Source: Viscum album (Eukaryota; Streptophyta; Magnoliopsida; Santalales; Viscaceae). Taken from it: a stretch of 64,000 bases of DNA. The stretch spans positions 1,907,684,644 through 1,907,748,643 of the forward strand of contig OY728163.1 of the NCBI GenBank assembly GCA_963277665.1. The letters are read 5' to 3'. Shown here in pieces: positions 63,588 to 64,000 of this stretch. A program made the position numbers and the translations under genes. Each line of letters begins with the position of its first letter. Positions within the stretch are counted from its first letter, which is position 1. The notes beneath the pieces are model-generated. The model worked only from the letters and a program-made list of their open reading frames with translations. It did no database searches and was not told the origin of the DNA.

Positions 63588-64000
63588 TGTAACAGCCCAA
63601 GATTTTATGAGAAATATTATTATTTTAATTACTTTGATGTATTGTGTTATACGCTACACCAAGATTAGCTTGTACTATATGCAACACCATATTAGCTTGA
63701 AGTATACGCAATACTATTCATGGCCAGTGTTACACACTAATTCAAGTTCGATTTGTGGAAATTATTCTACGAAACATTAAGTAGAGATTATGTTTAATGT
63801 ATAAATGAAATAAGTTTTGATTATGTTATACACAAAACCAAACAGAGATTTCACTACATGCAGCCCTGACTTGGCTTGCATTACATGCAATCCAGACCTT
63901 CTTTGATAGTGTGTGTAGTACGCAATACCAAGTTTCACTAAATGATATATTATTATAATATTATTATAAACTAGCCATTATGAATAGTAATACCCACTTT
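63588..64000 (+). mobile_element. Start of an A-type LTR in plus orientation, cut by the window end
   Basis: It starts TGTAACAGCCCAAG and is, base for base over most of its length, the reverse complement of 2400-2803 in LTR A: the TTGC-type repeat units ('ttgtactatatgcaac', 'gtatacgcaatac', 'cattacatgcaatcc', 'gtagtacgcaatacc') and the end 'ttatgaatagtaataccc' all correspond. It is the U3 edge of another member of the same family in opposite orientation. Confidence 0.78.

Noticed and set aside
1..64000. Intact host protein gene, tRNA or rRNA
   Set aside because: No candidate found on either strand; all readable coding sequence is retroelement or unidentified relic.

Overview
The window looks like intergenic heterochromatin from a large, repeat-rich flowering-plant genome. 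It is AT-rich, and I found no intact host gene, rRNA or tRNA. What can be named belongs to plant retroelement families: Ty3/gypsy chromoviruses with a Tekay/Del-type integrase tail, a SIRE/Maximus-like Ty1/copia element, a tRNA-derived SINE-like retroposon and a CACTA-type transposon end. The species cannot be named from this. Every protein-coding element is on the minus strand where it can be read, and all carry many stops and frameshifts. Calls below come from reading the sequence and conceptual translation by eye; no search was run.

Layout. 1-2803 is most of a long terminal repeat (LTR A, minus), cut by the window edge. 2804 to about 16,000 looks like the inside of an old large element (called E3): 2.9-8.3 kb holds very degenerate tandem repeats with a spacing near 147 bp plus a spacer present twice, 8.7-13.0 kb holds a decayed minus-strand protein-coding region I cannot assign to a family, and 13-16 kb is unexplained apart from one repeated block. 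A second LTR of the A type (LTR D) runs from about 16.1 kb to 17.81 kb and resumes at 41,196-41,509. It is split by a chromovirus, E2 (about 17,810-41,195), which is itself split by a second chromovirus, E1 (20,937-33,408). This is a three-level nest with all members in the same orientation.

E1 is the best preserved element. It has two LTRs of about 3.73 kb starting TG and ending CA, a primer-binding site resembling the initiator-methionine tRNA complement, a polypurine tract, and gag, protease, reverse transcriptase, RNase H, integrase and a chromodomain-like tail in the normal order. E2 has LTRs of about 3.09 kb and a more damaged coding part. 41.5-44.1 kb is unassigned. 44.2-46.9 kb holds a third Ty3/gypsy pol remnant (E4). 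47.98-56.38 kb is a SIRE-like copia element (E5) with both LTRs recognisable. 56.7 kb has a CACTA-type end, 57,360-58,033 is a GC-rich SINE-like insertion with a 16-bp target duplication, 60.2-61.9 kb has an unassigned plus-strand coding relic, and 63,588 to the end is the start of another A-type LTR in the opposite orientation.

The most interesting signal is not a protein. The A/D/E1 LTRs share a short, strongly conserved hairpin cassette built around the 8-base palindrome GTACGTAC. It is repeated two or three times per LTR about 190 bp apart, its flanking stems covary between copies, and it lies downstream of a conserved TATA box and a conserved candidate splice donor. That is where a genomic-RNA packaging or dimerisation signal would be expected. 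This role is inference.
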